In this document: piece after piece, positions 35,860 through 43,774 of the stretch
Position numbering within the stretch: the stretch's first letter is position 1
Layout of the letters: every line of letters starts with the position of its first letter
Origin: Bacteroidia bacterium
GTDB taxonomy: Bacteria; Bacteroidota; Bacteroidia; Flavobacteriales_D; Sanyastnellaceae
Reading direction: 5' to 3'
Length of the DNA stretch: 45,487 nt
Assembly (NCBI GenBank): GCA_030427925.1
Contig: JAUICJ010000023.1
Coordinates: 1 to 45,487, forward strand
Notes under the pieces: model-generated
What the model was told of the DNA's origin: nothing
The model's input: only the letters and a program-made list of their open reading frames with translations
Database searches by the model: none
Position numbers and translations under genes: made by a program

Positions 35860-35916
35860 GTGAGCAAGTTAACGCAGGGGCCATGAACCCCCATCGAAAT
35901 GCGGGTCCAGGGCACG

Positions 35917-36555
35917 TCACATTTCGTAACGGCGGACATGCTGTTCGTACGTGTTCACACGCGGGAAGGGCGTGTCGGGGATTGCGCGTCCGAGGAAGGG
36001 ACAGAGGAGCTCCCACTTCAAGTCGGTGGCGATGTCCAATTCGATGAAGTCACACCCGGCCTCGGTGAGCATGGCTCGGACGCGGTCGTTTCGCGCGATG
36101 AAATCCCGCTTGGCTTGTTCAACGTCGGAAACACCTTTTCTGCGGTAGCGTTTTGCGCTTTCCACCCAGCGATCGGGGTCGCGGACCGTGAGGATGAACT
36201 TCGCATGGGGATAAGCGGAGATGACGCGCTCAATGACCTGTTCCCGCGACCAAGGCAGGTCATCGAAGCTGTCGTAATGTTCGATTTCCCGCAGGATGGG
36301 CTCCACTTCCTTTGACCGGTTCAGGTCCAACTGGAACGACGCATGCCGGTAGCCCAGTTGCCTCAGGGCATGACCGACGGAGGTGGTTCCCGTTTTCAGG
36401 TAGCCGACGCAAAACACCTTGTGCGGAGATGCAGGGAGGTGTCGGTGATCGCGCCAGCGGTGCCACCGCCTCAACAAGGGCCACCAACGAGGCGTCGCAA
36501 ACATCCGGTCTGCGATTCGTTTCTTAAGCACCCGCCATGTCCTTGCTTGTTTCAT
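35917..36555 (-). CDS. Sulfotransferase-family P-loop protein (third copy)
   Basis: The 212-residue protein begins MKQARTWRVLKK at 36555. VFCVGYLKTGTTSVGHALRQLG is the nucleotide loop, and KFILTVRDPDRWVESAKRY is the 3'-phosphate motif. SFDDLPW and a C-terminal NTYEQHVRRYEM fit the Sulfotransfer family of short bacterial enzymes (about 200-220 residues). It is a separate subgroup from the copies at 28390 and 33872 and closer in style to the one at 37584. In-frame sequence upstream to 36684 crosses the promoter and was left out. It is the first gene of a minus-strand operon with a GT4 and a second sulfotransferase. Confidence 0.83.
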   Translation of the reverse strand: MKQARTWRVLKKRIADRMFATPRWWPLLRRWHRWRDHRHLPASPHKVFCVGYLKTGTTSVGHALRQLGYRHASFQLDLNRSKEVEPILREIEHYDSFDDLPWSREQVIERVISAYPHAKFILTVRDPDRWVESAKRYRRKGVSDVEQAKRDFIARNDRVRAMLTEAGCDFIELDIATDLKWELLCPFLGRAIPDTPFPRVNTYEQHVRRYEM

Positions 36556-36597
36556 GCCTTCAACCGATGTGATTCCATCGAAACCCACTGTTTTGGG

Positions 36598-36628
36598 TAA
36601 AATTAGAGTTCGTTTCCCAGCATACAAA
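36598..36628 (-). promoter_or_regulatory. Bacteroidota-type promoter for the sulfotransferase-GT4-sulfotransferase operon
   Basis: On the minus strand, TTTG (36628-36625) is followed by a 19-base spacer and TAATTTTA (36605-36598). The consensus is TTTG, 19-21 bases, TAnnTTTG, so only the last base differs. The predicted transcript would begin near 36591 and leave a leader of about 36 bases before the ATG at 36555. This is the best-formed promoter seen in the window. Confidence 0.55.
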
Positions 36629-36707
36629 GAGAACCCGCTCCGCGGGCGGGCCAACTTCCGCGTGTCGCTGGACCGACGAAACATGGAAGTCTCTGTATTT
36701 TCAGCCC

Positions 36708-37506
36708 ATGATTACCCTGCACTGCATCACCTTAAAAATGGATGCACCCAGGTTGGAACACGTCCTCGAACAGCAAGCGCTTTGGGGAGGCAACTTCCGC
36801 GTGGTGGATGCGATTGACGGTCGGACGCAAGCGGTTTCCGAGCACGATGGTGGTGCGACCTGTTGGCCGGTCGACGTCGTGCAAGACCGAGCGGCGCGCT
36901 TCGGCATGACGGAGCCGATGAACGAACCGGGCAAGGCGTGCACGAAGGGCCATGTGCTGCTTGCGCAACAGCAGCTGGATGCGATTCGGGAGGGCCATGC
37001 CGATGAGGGCGACTTTTACCTCGTCTTGGAAGATGACTTTGCGTTTCGCGATCCGAATGCACTGAAGTCGTTCTTGGCGAAGGTGGAGGCGGCAGGCGAA
37101 ACGGGGTTTGATGTGATTTTTTTGGGTTACCGTGGTGGGGTCGCTCGGCACGTGAAGGCGCCCGTTCATCGGGCCTGGAATCAGTTGAAGGCGGCGTGGG
37201 CGAAAGAACCCGACGCAGCAGCGATGGCCAGGAACGAGGCGACGGCCGTTGGGGCTGCGAGCGGCGGGTTGGCATTTGGGCACGCACGGCTACCTGATGA
37301 ACGGACGGGGGGCGCGGGCTTTGGTGGAAGTCGGGAGCAGTTTGGCCTTGCCCGCAGACCACACGTTCCGGCTGGTGCAAGCTTACGGCCTCGCCCGGTT
37401 TGCCATCGCGCCAGAGAAATTCATTGTGACGAAAGTTGAGCTCGGATCCACCATCCGCAGCGAAGAGGAGTTCCTCAAAGCAGCGCGTCGTCGGCCCACG
37501 ACGTGA
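36708..37506 (+). pseudogene. Family 25 glycosyltransferase, frameshifted
   Basis: The first part (36708 to about 37260) reads MITLHCITLKMDAP, KGHVLLAQQQL, then YLVLEDDFAFRD (the LEDD motif) and VIFLGYRGGVARHVK, matching LPS-type GT25 transferases. At about 37225-37270 the frame changes. The conserved continuation AGWHLGTHGYLMNGRGARAL, then VPADHTFRLVQ-like and APEKFIVTKVELGSTIRS, is read from the next frame to 37506. In the first frame a spurious tail continues to 37439. The two frames together give a full-length enzyme, so the break is recent or a sequencing error. The transferred sugar is unknown, often galactose in this family. Confidence 0.75.
37447..37485 (+). repeat. 39-base repeat, copy 1 (in the GT25 C-terminus)
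   Basis: A 39-base stretch encoding STIRSEEEFLKAA at the end of the GT25 gene recurs at 41020-41058 with a single mismatch. The pair flanks a sulfotransferase gene and the third MBOAT/SGNH cassette. Confidence 0.7.
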
Positions 37507-37583
37507 CCCCGAGGGCCGCGCAACGGGGATTGGAGTCGTCGATTCGGTCCCGACGTGTCCACGGTTCGATCCTGCCCGATGCG

Positions 37584-38234
37584 TCAATACACCTTCACCG
37601 TCGTTTTATTGAGCCACGGAATGGCCTCAATGGGGTATCCCGTGAAGGCCTTGACCGCTTCGACGAACCCCTCATCGGCCACACTCCCCTCAAGCAACCG
37701 CTCCGGGGGGACAATGGCGCGCATCGCTGCGTTGTGATCGAGCAACTCCTGTTGGATGTAAGTCGCCTCGTCGAGGCCTAAGTTTTCAGGGAGTCGGTGC
37801 TCTTTTCCCGATTGAATCAGGAAATTCTTCCTGGATTGAAGCCAAGCCTCCGGCTCCCGCGTCGTTAAGATGAACAAGATCGGCGGCAATTCGTCCAAAT
37901 CATCGACAATGGCTTGGACCACGGAAACGCGATTCCATGGCCAATCATCCACCGTGTCGTGCCGCTTCAGCAACCGCTTCAACCGGCCAAACTGGCGCGC
38001 ATGCAACCACTTTCTGCCGATGGGATTGATGGTGTTGTGATTCGTTCCGATGGCCCGAAATGCTCCGGCCATGGACGTGGTCCCGGTTTTGTTTTGGCCG
38101 ATGATGATGACGATGGGCAAATGAGGGTACCGCCTCCCGCGCAACGTCGTGAGCACCGTTTTCGCAGATTGAAGCCACGGTTGGGGGATGTGCGCTTGAA
38201 CCCGACGTATGCTTCGCGAAATGAGGAGCCTCAT
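37584..38234 (-). CDS. Sulfotransferase-family P-loop protein (fourth copy)
   Basis: From ATG 38234 the product is 216 residues. VIIIGQNKTGTTSMAGAFRAIG is the nucleotide-binding loop, and LFILTTREPEAWLQSRKNF is the 3'-phosphate motif (TREP for the usual RDP). The conserved DDWPW follows the LKRH region, as in the copy at 35917. It probably sulfates a glycan, though the Asp-to-Glu change deserves note. TATCTTTA on the minus strand is very close to the ATG, so the true transcript start is unclear; an earlier ATG at 38297 is possible. It converges with the GT25 gene and diverges from the MBOAT gene at 38434. Confidence 0.8.
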   Translation of the reverse strand: MRLLISRSIRRVQAHIPQPWLQSAKTVLTTLRGRRYPHLPIVIIIGQNKTGTTSMAGAFRAIGTNHNTINPIGRKWLHARQFGRLKRLLKRHDTVDDWPWNRVSVVQAIVDDLDELPPILFILTTREPEAWLQSRKNFLIQSGKEHRLPENLGLDEATYIQQELLDHNAAMRAIVPPERLLEGSVADEGFVEAVKAFTGYPIEAIPWLNKTTVKVY

Positions 38235-38433
38235 GTGATAAAGATAGGGCCCAGCGTCACAACAGACTTCGGAAAAGGGCTTAAAATCGGAACCCACCGC
38301 CGCGAATCTTCGGCTTCAATCCTTTAAGCGAAATCATCGAATTCCATAGAACGACGACCTCTGCTTCACGTCGAGGGGAGGTGAACGCAAGCGCTCAGCC
38401 CGCATGGACTTCCGATGTTATTTTTGTCCCTCC

Positions 38434-39900
38434 ATGCTGTTCAACTCTCCCGCCTTTCTCCTCTTCCTCCCCCTGGTCTTTGCCGCGTATTGGGCGATGA
38501 ACCGGTGGACTGTCGAGCGCAAGGGACTTCGAGCCCAAAACCTGCTCCTCCTTGTTGCCAGCTACGTTTTCTACGGTTGGTGGGACTGGCGCGTCCTCGG
38601 GCTCATCGTCTTTTCCACGGCGGTCGACTTCTTCATTGGGGAGCAAATCGCGCGGGTGAACGCGAACGATCGTCCCACCGACCCCGACCACCGAAGCCCC
38701 ACCGCGAAGCGATGGCTCGCCTTGTCCCTGACCATCAACCTCGGCCTGCTCGGCTATTTCAAATACGCCAACTTCTTCATTGACAGCTGGGTCGATGCGT
38801 GGGCGGCCTTGGGCATTCCCATGAACGCCAGCTCACTTCAAGTCATCCTGCCCGTCGGCATCTCGTTTTACACGTTCCAGACCCTCTCCTACTCGATTGA
38901 CGTGTACCGCCGAAAGCTCTCGCCCACCAAGGATTTCATTGAGTTTGCTGCGTTCGTGAGTTTCTTTCCGCAGCTCGTTGCGGGCCCCATTGAGCGGGCT
39001 TCTGCGTTTTTGCCCCAAATCGCGCAGCGCCGCACCTTCAACAGCGACCAAGCCATCACCGGCATGCGCCTCATCCTTTGGGGCATGTTCAAAAAGGTCG
39101 TCGTTGCCGACACGTGTGCGATGTATGTGAACGAAATCTTCGGGAACTACGCGGATTACTCCGGTCCGACCCTGGTCTTGGGTGCCGTTTTGTTCACGCT
39201 TCAGGTCTATGGCGATTTCAGCGGATACAGCGACATTGCCATTGGCGTCGCAAGGCTGTTCGGAATCAAACTGATGACCAACTTCAAGTCGCCCTATTTT
39301 TCGCGTGACTTTGCGGAATTCTGGCGACGTTGGCACATCTCGCTCTCCACGTGGTTCCGCGACTACCTGTACATCCCGTTGGGCGGATCGCGGGGGGGGA
39401 AGTGGATGGCCATTCGGAACACGTTCGTGATTTTCTTGGTTTCTGGGTTTTGGCACGGAGCGAACTGGACCTTCATCATCTGGGGAGGGCTTCACGCCGT
39501 GCTCCTCACCCCGTTGTTGTTGACGGGGAAGCAACGGCGCTACTTGGAAGAACAAACTGGAGTGCCCAGCCTGCGCGAATTCCGCGGCATGGCCTGGACC
39601 TTTTTTGCCCTCGCCTTCTCTCTGGTGTTCTTTCGGTCGCCTTCGGTGGGCGAAGCCATGCATTACTTCGAGGGGATGACCGAATTCAAGGGCTTTGCGC
39701 AGGCACTTCCCGATTTGGGCACTGTCAACGCGGTCCTGTTGGGGTTCGCTTTGGCCACCGGCATCGTCTTGGAAACGCTGGAGAATTGGAAATTGGGAGC
39801 GTGGCTTTGGCGGCCATGGACGTATGGTGTTTGGGCCACGGTGGTGCTCGCCTATTCCTTCATGCACGAAAACGAATCGTTCATTTACTTTCAATTCTGA
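38434..39900 (+). CDS. MBOAT family O-acyltransferase (third copy)
   Basis: The 488-residue membrane enzyme starts MLFNSPAFLLFLPLVFAAYW. It has ILPVGISFYTFQTLSYSIDV, EFWRRWHISLSTWFRDYLYI and GFWHGANWTFIIWG (catalytic-type His341). It resembles the first copy over its whole length and is very close to the partial fourth copy at 45290. An in-frame ATG at 38404 would add ten residues that the other copies lack. TATTTTTG at 38419-38426 matches the -7 consensus but sits only seven bases before the ATG and has no -33 partner. The SGNH gene follows with a one-base overlap. Confidence 0.93.
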   Translation: MLFNSPAFLLFLPLVFAAYWAMNRWTVERKGLRAQNLLLLVASYVFYGWWDWRVLGLIVFSTAVDFFIGEQIARVNANDRPTDPDHRSPTAKRWLALSLTINLGLLGYFKYANFFIDSWVDAWAALGIPMNASSLQVILPVGISFYTFQTLSYSIDVYRRKLSPTKDFIEFAAFVSFFPQLVAGPIERASAFLPQIAQRRTFNSDQAITGMRLILWGMFKKVVVADTCAMYVNEIFGNYADYSGPTLVLGAVLFTLQVYGDFSGYSDIAIGVARLFGIKLMTNFKSPYFSRDFAEFWRRWHISLSTWFRDYLYIPLGGSRGGKWMAIRNTFVIFLVSGFWHGANWTFIIWGGLHAVLLTPLLLTGKQRRYLEEQTGVPSLREFRGMAWTFFALAFSLVFFRSPSVGEAMHYFEGMTEFKGFAQALPDLGTVNAVLLGFALATGIVLETLENWKLGAWLWRPWTYGVWATVVLAYSFMHENESFIYFQF

Positions 39901-40772
39901 TGACTCGTTTCCTGAAAATCGTCGCCTGGATGGTTGCGGTGCCCATCGTTTGGGCAAGCTGCTCCCTGTACATTCAGCGCTACCATTACAACCCGACGGG
40001 GAACCCTGAAACGAAGTGGCAATTGGCTCGGATTCCCTCATCGGGATTCATCTTCATCGGCCCCAGTGTTTTCCACCAGCGAATCGATGATGTGGCCTTG
40101 GAAGAAGCACTGGGAACGGAAGTGGGCTTGGTCACGTCCATCGGCCAGAGCACGTTGGAGACGTTGGTGTTGGCGGATGAAGTGGCCGCCCGCACCCCCG
40201 AGGCCCACTTGCTCATCGCCGGTGGAGATCGCCCCATGATGGGAAAGGGATTCCACCAGTGTTGGCATTGCAGCAATTTGCCGGCCTCGGTCATTGCATC
40301 CGAATGGAGCGAAGTCAGGGACTGCTTCTTCTTTGATGCGTTCGTGGGCCTGTTTGCCGCCTTTACGCCTGAAAAAAAGCCTTTGACTTTCGCGAAAACG
40401 TTGGAAGACGTGCTCTCGTCGGAGGGTTGGGAGCAGTCTTATGCGGAGTACCTTCTTCACCAGGACAGCATCATGGGCCAAATGCAATCCCGCTTGGCAA
40501 CTCAACGGCCCCTTCCGCGAAGCGCCCTTTACGAGGACCTGTGCACATCCCGCAATGTACTGGTCCTCTTGCCACCGAATGGGCGGTTCGAGTCGTGCCC
40601 CGCGGACTTCCAGTGCGACTGCGTTCAACTCGCCGATTCAAGTTGGATTCAATCGGACTTGTGGATCGACGCTTCGCACCTCAGCCCCAAAGGAGCTGCC
40701 CGGTTCACGGACCGATTACAGGCGTTCCTTTCCTCTTCCCCCGTGCGGGATGAAAGCGACGGTTCTCGCTGA
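39900..40772 (+). CDS. SGNH-like protein, partner of the third MBOAT
   Basis: The 290-residue product has an N-terminal membrane segment (IVAWMVAVPIVWASC). FIFIGPSVFHQRIDD follows, with Ser56 in the block I position (GPS for GDS or GNS). Near the end, WIDASHLSPKGAARF supplies Asp257 and His260 in DxxH order. Length and layout match the other two MBOAT partners although the middle region is different. The ATG at 39900 shares its first base with the last base of the MBOAT stop codon, so translation is coupled. The likely role is acyl transfer or acceptance in the periplasm. Confidence 0.7.
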   Translation: MTRFLKIVAWMVAVPIVWASCSLYIQRYHYNPTGNPETKWQLARIPSSGFIFIGPSVFHQRIDDVALEEALGTEVGLVTSIGQSTLETLVLADEVAARTPEAHLLIAGGDRPMMGKGFHQCWHCSNLPASVIASEWSEVRDCFFFDAFVGLFAAFTPEKKPLTFAKTLEDVLSSEGWEQSYAEYLLHQDSIMGQMQSRLATQRPLPRSALYEDLCTSRNVLVLLPPNGRFESCPADFQCDCVQLADSSWIQSDLWIDASHLSPKGAARFTDRLQAFLSSSPVRDESDGSR

Positions 40773-41079
40773 ATGCAACGCCCCCAGACCCGAGGATCCG
40801 TCGTACCTTACGCTGATGTTTTACGTGAAGCGCAGCGATTGGTTCGCTCAGTCCCTGCCCTCCCCATCCCCGTTAACACATGGAGAGGTCCGTGCCGTGT
40901 TGGAGGCCAGCAGTCGGGCCTGGCACACAGATCGCCCATTCCGGTTGGTGCTAGCCAGCGAGCTAGCGAGGCTGAGCATTGTGCCAGAAGAACGGCCGTT
41001 AACGGCAATTGAAAGCAGGTCCACCATCCGCAGCGAAGAGGAATTCCTCAAAGCAGCGAAACACATTCCTATCACATGA
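40750..41079 (+). pseudogene. Degraded C-terminal remnant of a second GT25 glycosyltransferase
   Basis: The open frame from 40750 encodes 109 residues. From 40876 it aligns with the C-terminal part of the GT25 at 36708: THGEVRAVLEASSRA for THGYLMNGRGARALVE, then FRLVLASELARLSIVPEE for FRLVQAYGLARFAIAPEK, ending STIRSEEEFLKAAKH. The N-terminal catalytic half with LEDD is missing, and the alignment has gaps. The end overlaps the start of the interrupted methyltransferase gene (41076). It is most likely a dead fragment left by recombination. Confidence 0.65.
41020..41058 (+). repeat. 39-base repeat, copy 2 (in the GT25 remnant)
   Basis: Matches 37447-37485 at 38 of 39 bases (GAG to GAA is the only change). 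It is far better conserved than the rest of the GT25 remnant, so it may mark a recombination end or gene conversion. Confidence 0.7.
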
Positions 41080-41269
41080 TGAATGCACTGAAATCCGCGC
41101 GCCGCGCCGCACTGCGCGCACTTCGATCGCGCGCGTTCGTTGATCAAGCTGATGCGTTTGCGGGAACGCTCACCCGGCAGCATCCTGTGCCGGGGACTGC
41201 CGATGCCCTGGGGGACTTGGAAGGGTACTTCGATGCGCATCGGGAGGGGCCCGGAATTTGGAAATGGCG

Positions 41270-41276
41270 CCATTAC
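41270..41276 (+). repeat. Target-site duplication, left copy (CCATTAC)
   Basis: CCATTAC abuts the left inverted repeat and recurs at 43768-43774 next to the right one. IS66 elements normally duplicate 8 bases; here 7 are identical and the eighth would differ (G versus C). Confidence 0.8.
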
Positions 41277-41303
41277 GTAAGCCACCGGTCTCCGGCGTCT
41301 TGC
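41277..41303 (+). repeat. IS66 left terminal inverted repeat
   Basis: Begins GTAAGCCACCGGT and ends GCGTCTTGC; it matches the reverse complement of 43741-43767 at 24 of 27 positions. Confidence 0.88.
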
Positions 41304-41348
41304 GCTGAAGGCCATTGGTCCTGAGGTTTGGGCCCAAAATGTGACCTC

Positions 41349-41675
41349 ATGACTTTTTCAAGCCTTCAGTGGGAGCCCCGATCGAAGCGCGAGGCGCGTC
41401 GACAGGAGATGTTCGATTTTGTGGAACGGTGGCAACGGAGCGGCGAGACGCAGCGTGCGTGGTGCAGCATGCACGGCGTGCAGTACGCTAAGTTCCAGTA
41501 CTGGGTGCGCAAGTACCGCGCGGCGGAGGCCGAAGGCTCGTCGGGCTTCGTTGACCTGGTGGCCATGACGCAACCCACAAAGTCCGTATGCACCCTCGAA
41601 ATCCACTTCCCCTCGGGTGCCGTGGTGAAGTTGCCGTCGAGCGAATGGGAGCTCGTTCGCCAACTCGTGAGCTGA
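41349..41675 (+). CDS. tnpA: IS66 accessory protein TnpA-type (Orf1)
   Basis: The product is 108 residues from ATG 41349; a TTG at 41328 in frame is less likely. An N-terminal helical region (SKREARRQEMFDFVERWQ) with SGETQRAWCSMHGVQYAKF looks like a helix-turn-helix, and FQYWVRKYR follows, as in IS66 Orf1 proteins. The C-terminal part (LEIHFPSGAVVKLP) is the usual short beta segment. It is needed with TnpB and TnpC for transposition in related elements. It ends two bases before the next start. Confidence 0.88.
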   Translation: MTFSSLQWEPRSKREARRQEMFDFVERWQRSGETQRAWCSMHGVQYAKFQYWVRKYRAAEAEGSSGFVDLVAMTQPTKSVCTLEIHFPSGAVVKLPSSEWELVRQLVS

Positions 41676-41676
41676 G

Positions 41677-42060
41677 GTGCTGGGCTTGACGAGTGACATG
41701 CGGTTCCGGCTGTACGTTCCGCCGTGCGACATGCGCAAGGGCTTCAACGGCTTGGAGGCACTGGTGAAGAATGACATGGGGGAACCGCCGATGAGTGGGG
41801 CGGTCTACGTCTTCCTGAACCGCCGCGGCGACCGCATCAAGTTGCTGCGCTGGGAGCCGGGCGGCTACGTGATGTACTGCAAGTTGCTGGAAACCGGCCG
41901 CTTCCGCATCCCGAATCGCGGGCAGTTGGAGCACCGGAAGGTGGCCATCAATTACGCGCAATTGGCCATGCTGATTGAGGGATTGGATTTTGAGAAAACC
42001 AAACAAAATCGCCGCTATTTACCCCCAACTCCCAAGGATAACTTCCGCGAAAAATCCTAG
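41677..42060 (+). CDS. tnpB: IS66 accessory protein TnpB
   Basis: The 127-residue product starts at GTG 41677 (LGLTSDMRFRLYV); ATG 41698 is the alternative but would cut the conserved N-terminus. CDMRKGFNGLEALV, VYVFLNRRGDRIKLL and RWEPGGYVMYCKLLE are hallmarks of the IS66 Orf2/TnpB family. Its role in transposition is known only as essential. The C-terminal tail is rich in Lys, Arg and Pro. Confidence 0.93.
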   Translation: MLGLTSDMRFRLYVPPCDMRKGFNGLEALVKNDMGEPPMSGAVYVFLNRRGDRIKLLRWEPGGYVMYCKLLETGRFRIPNRGQLEHRKVAINYAQLAMLIEGLDFEKTKQNRRYLPPTPKDNFREKS

Positions 42061-42093
42061 GAAAAACAAGGAGTTCAGGCCATCTTTGATGAC

Positions 42094-43710
42094 ATGGGAA
42101 CGGCCGCTGAACAACTCGAAAAAGCCACGCGCGAAGAGCTCGTGCAAGCGTTCCTTTCGGCAGTCAACAGCGTCGAAGAAAGGGATCGAAAGATCGAGGC
42201 GCAGGCCGAAAAGATCGAGGCGCTCCAGCACCAGCTCTCCCAACTCCAGAAGATGATCTTCGGCGCGCGGAGCGAGAAGAGCCGCATGCTGTACCCGGAT
42301 CACCCGACGCTGTTCGATGTTCCTGCGTCCGAGGAGGAGCAGGCGGTGGAGACCGAGGAAGTGGTCATCCAGCGGACGAAGGCCGTGGAGCCGAAGGGGA
42401 AGCCCGCGCGCAAGGAGCTCGCCCGTCACTTGCCGCGCCGAAAGCAAGTCATCGAGCCCGAGGACCTGCCCGAGGGAGCTGAATTCATCGGGGAGAAAGT
42501 CACCGAGGTGCTCGAGTACGCGCCTGCGAAGTTGTGGGTGCGCCGCATCGTGCGCCCCACGTACCGCCTGGCGGACGGAACCATCGCCACGGCCGAGCTT
42601 CCTGATCGGTGGAAGGACCGCAGCCAAGCCGGGGCCTCCGTCGTGGCCCAGGTCACCACCGCGAAGTTCTGCGACCACCTGCCGACCTACCGCCAAGTGC
42701 AGATGTTCGCACGGGAAGGCTACCAGCTCTCGGAGAGCACCCTGAACCAGTGGGTCATGGGGGTGGGTGAGCGGTTGGTGCCTTTGTATTTGGCCATGAA
42801 GAAGGCGGTGCTTGCTCAATGCTATTTGCAAGCCGACGAAACCACCATCCGCGTCTTGCCAGAGAAGGGCAGGAACAAGAAAAACCTCAAGTCGGGCACG
42901 CACCTCGGCTACTTCTGGGTCTACCGGTCGCCTGCGCTCAACCTGCCCATTTTCGATTACCAACCCGGTCGGGGGCAGGAATGCCCCAAGGCGGTGCTGC
43001 GCGAATTTGCGGGCGTCCTGCAAACCGATGGCTACCAAGCTTACGATGGCGTGGCGCGGGAAGCCGGCGGCCGCATCGAACTGGCGGGCTGTTGGGCGCA
43101 CGCCCGTCGGAAGTTCGTCGAGGCGGAGTCGTCCGACCCGAAGGCCGCGGCGGTCATCCTGCGCGGCATCGGCCTGCTCTACGCCGTCGAAAAGCACATC
43201 CGCCAAACGGAAGCCTCGCCCGAGGAGGTGGTTCGCCTTCGCGCCCGAGCCCGCACCCTGCTGAACCGCGCTCGCCCGAAACTCGAGGCCTTGCTCATGG
43301 ACCTGCGGCCCAAGAAGCCCCTCCGACAAGCCCTCGACTACACGCTCAAGCGTTGGGACAAACTCCTGCTCTACACCGAGCGCCCCGATCTCGACATCGA
43401 CAACAACGCCATCGAAAACACCATCCGTCCGGTGGCTGTGGGGCGCAAAAACTACCTGTTCGCGGGATCACACGAGTCGGCCGAAATCATCGCTCAGCTC
43501 TACTCGTTCATGGCGGCCTGCAAAATCCATGGCGTCAACCCTTCCGAATGGCTGGCCGATGTCCTGGTCCGGATCCCCGGCACCAAGCCCTCACAGTACC
43601 CGGAGCTGTTCCCGTCGAACTGGACGCTGGCGGTCGACCGGTACGAAGGGCTGTCTGAGGAGTTCTTCCTGGACGACGTCGCCACGGAATCCGCGGAAGG
43701 CGCGGAATAA
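42094..43710 (+). CDS. tnpC: IS66 transposase TnpC (DDE)
   Basis: The 538-residue product has an N-terminal leucine-zipper-like helix (about 20-70: VEERDRKIEAQAEKIEALQ). A linker with ARHLPRRKQVIEP follows. The DDE core shows Asp248 in LQADETTIRVLP, Asp312 in LQTDGYQAYDG and Glu441 in IDNNAIENTIRPVAVG. The CxxC zinc-finger seen in some IS66 members is absent, a common variant. It cuts and joins the element ends. No stop or frameshift is present, so it is probably active. Confidence 0.94.
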   Translation: MGTAAEQLEKATREELVQAFLSAVNSVEERDRKIEAQAEKIEALQHQLSQLQKMIFGARSEKSRMLYPDHPTLFDVPASEEEQAVETEEVVIQRTKAVEPKGKPARKELARHLPRRKQVIEPEDLPEGAEFIGEKVTEVLEYAPAKLWVRRIVRPTYRLADGTIATAELPDRWKDRSQAGASVVAQVTTAKFCDHLPTYRQVQMFAREGYQLSESTLNQWVMGVGERLVPLYLAMKKAVLAQCYLQADETTIRVLPEKGRNKKNLKSGTHLGYFWVYRSPALNLPIFDYQPGRGQECPKAVLREFAGVLQTDGYQAYDGVAREAGGRIELAGCWAHARRKFVEAESSDPKAAAVILRGIGLLYAVEKHIRQTEASPEEVVRLRARARTLLNRARPKLEALLMDLRPKKPLRQALDYTLKRWDKLLLYTERPDLDIDNNAIENTIRPVAVGRKNYLFAGSHESAEIIAQLYSFMAACKIHGVNPSEWLADVLVRIPGTKPSQYPELFPSNWTLAVDRYEGLSEEFFLDDVATESAEGAE

Positions 43711-43740
43711 GGGCGGGAATACGCTATCCGAGGCAGAATT

Positions 43741-43767
43741 GCAAGACGCCCGTCACCGGTGGCTTAC
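43741..43767 (-). repeat. IS66 right terminal inverted repeat
   Basis: Reads GCAAGACGCCCGTC then ACCGGTGGCTTAC on the plus strand, and mirrors the left end with three mismatches. Confidence 0.88.
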
Positions 43768-43774
43768 CCATTAC
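43768..43774 (+). repeat. Target-site duplication, right copy (CCATTAC)
   Basis: Identical to 41270-41276 and directly follows the right inverted repeat. Codons for His-Tyr of the host gene (CAT TAC) are contained in it. Confidence 0.8.

Larger units (their letters stand above)
41076..41324 (+). pseudogene. 5' part of a SAM methyltransferase split by IS66
   Basis: Genuine sequence runs from ATG 41076 (or 41079) to the insertion point at 41276: MMNALKSARRAALRAL, GDLEGYFDAHREG, then GPGIWKWRHY. Beyond this the frame reads into the IS left end until a stop at 41324. The rest of the gene resumes at 43775. The reading frame is restored exactly if the element and one copy of the 7-base target repeat are removed, giving a protein of 264 residues. 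The ATG overlaps the end of the GT25 remnant. Confidence 0.82.
41277..43767 (+). mobile_element. IS66-family insertion sequence, complete (2491 bp)
   Basis: The element is bounded by inverted repeats of 27 bases (41277-41303 and 43741-43767) that match at 24 positions and begin GTAAGCCACCGGT. It is flanked by CCATTAC direct repeats. It carries the three standard genes in order: tnpA-type (41349), tnpB (41677) and the DDE transposase tnpC (42094), all apparently intact. It interrupts a methyltransferase gene in the same direction. No degradation was seen, so insertion is probably recent. Confidence 0.93.
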
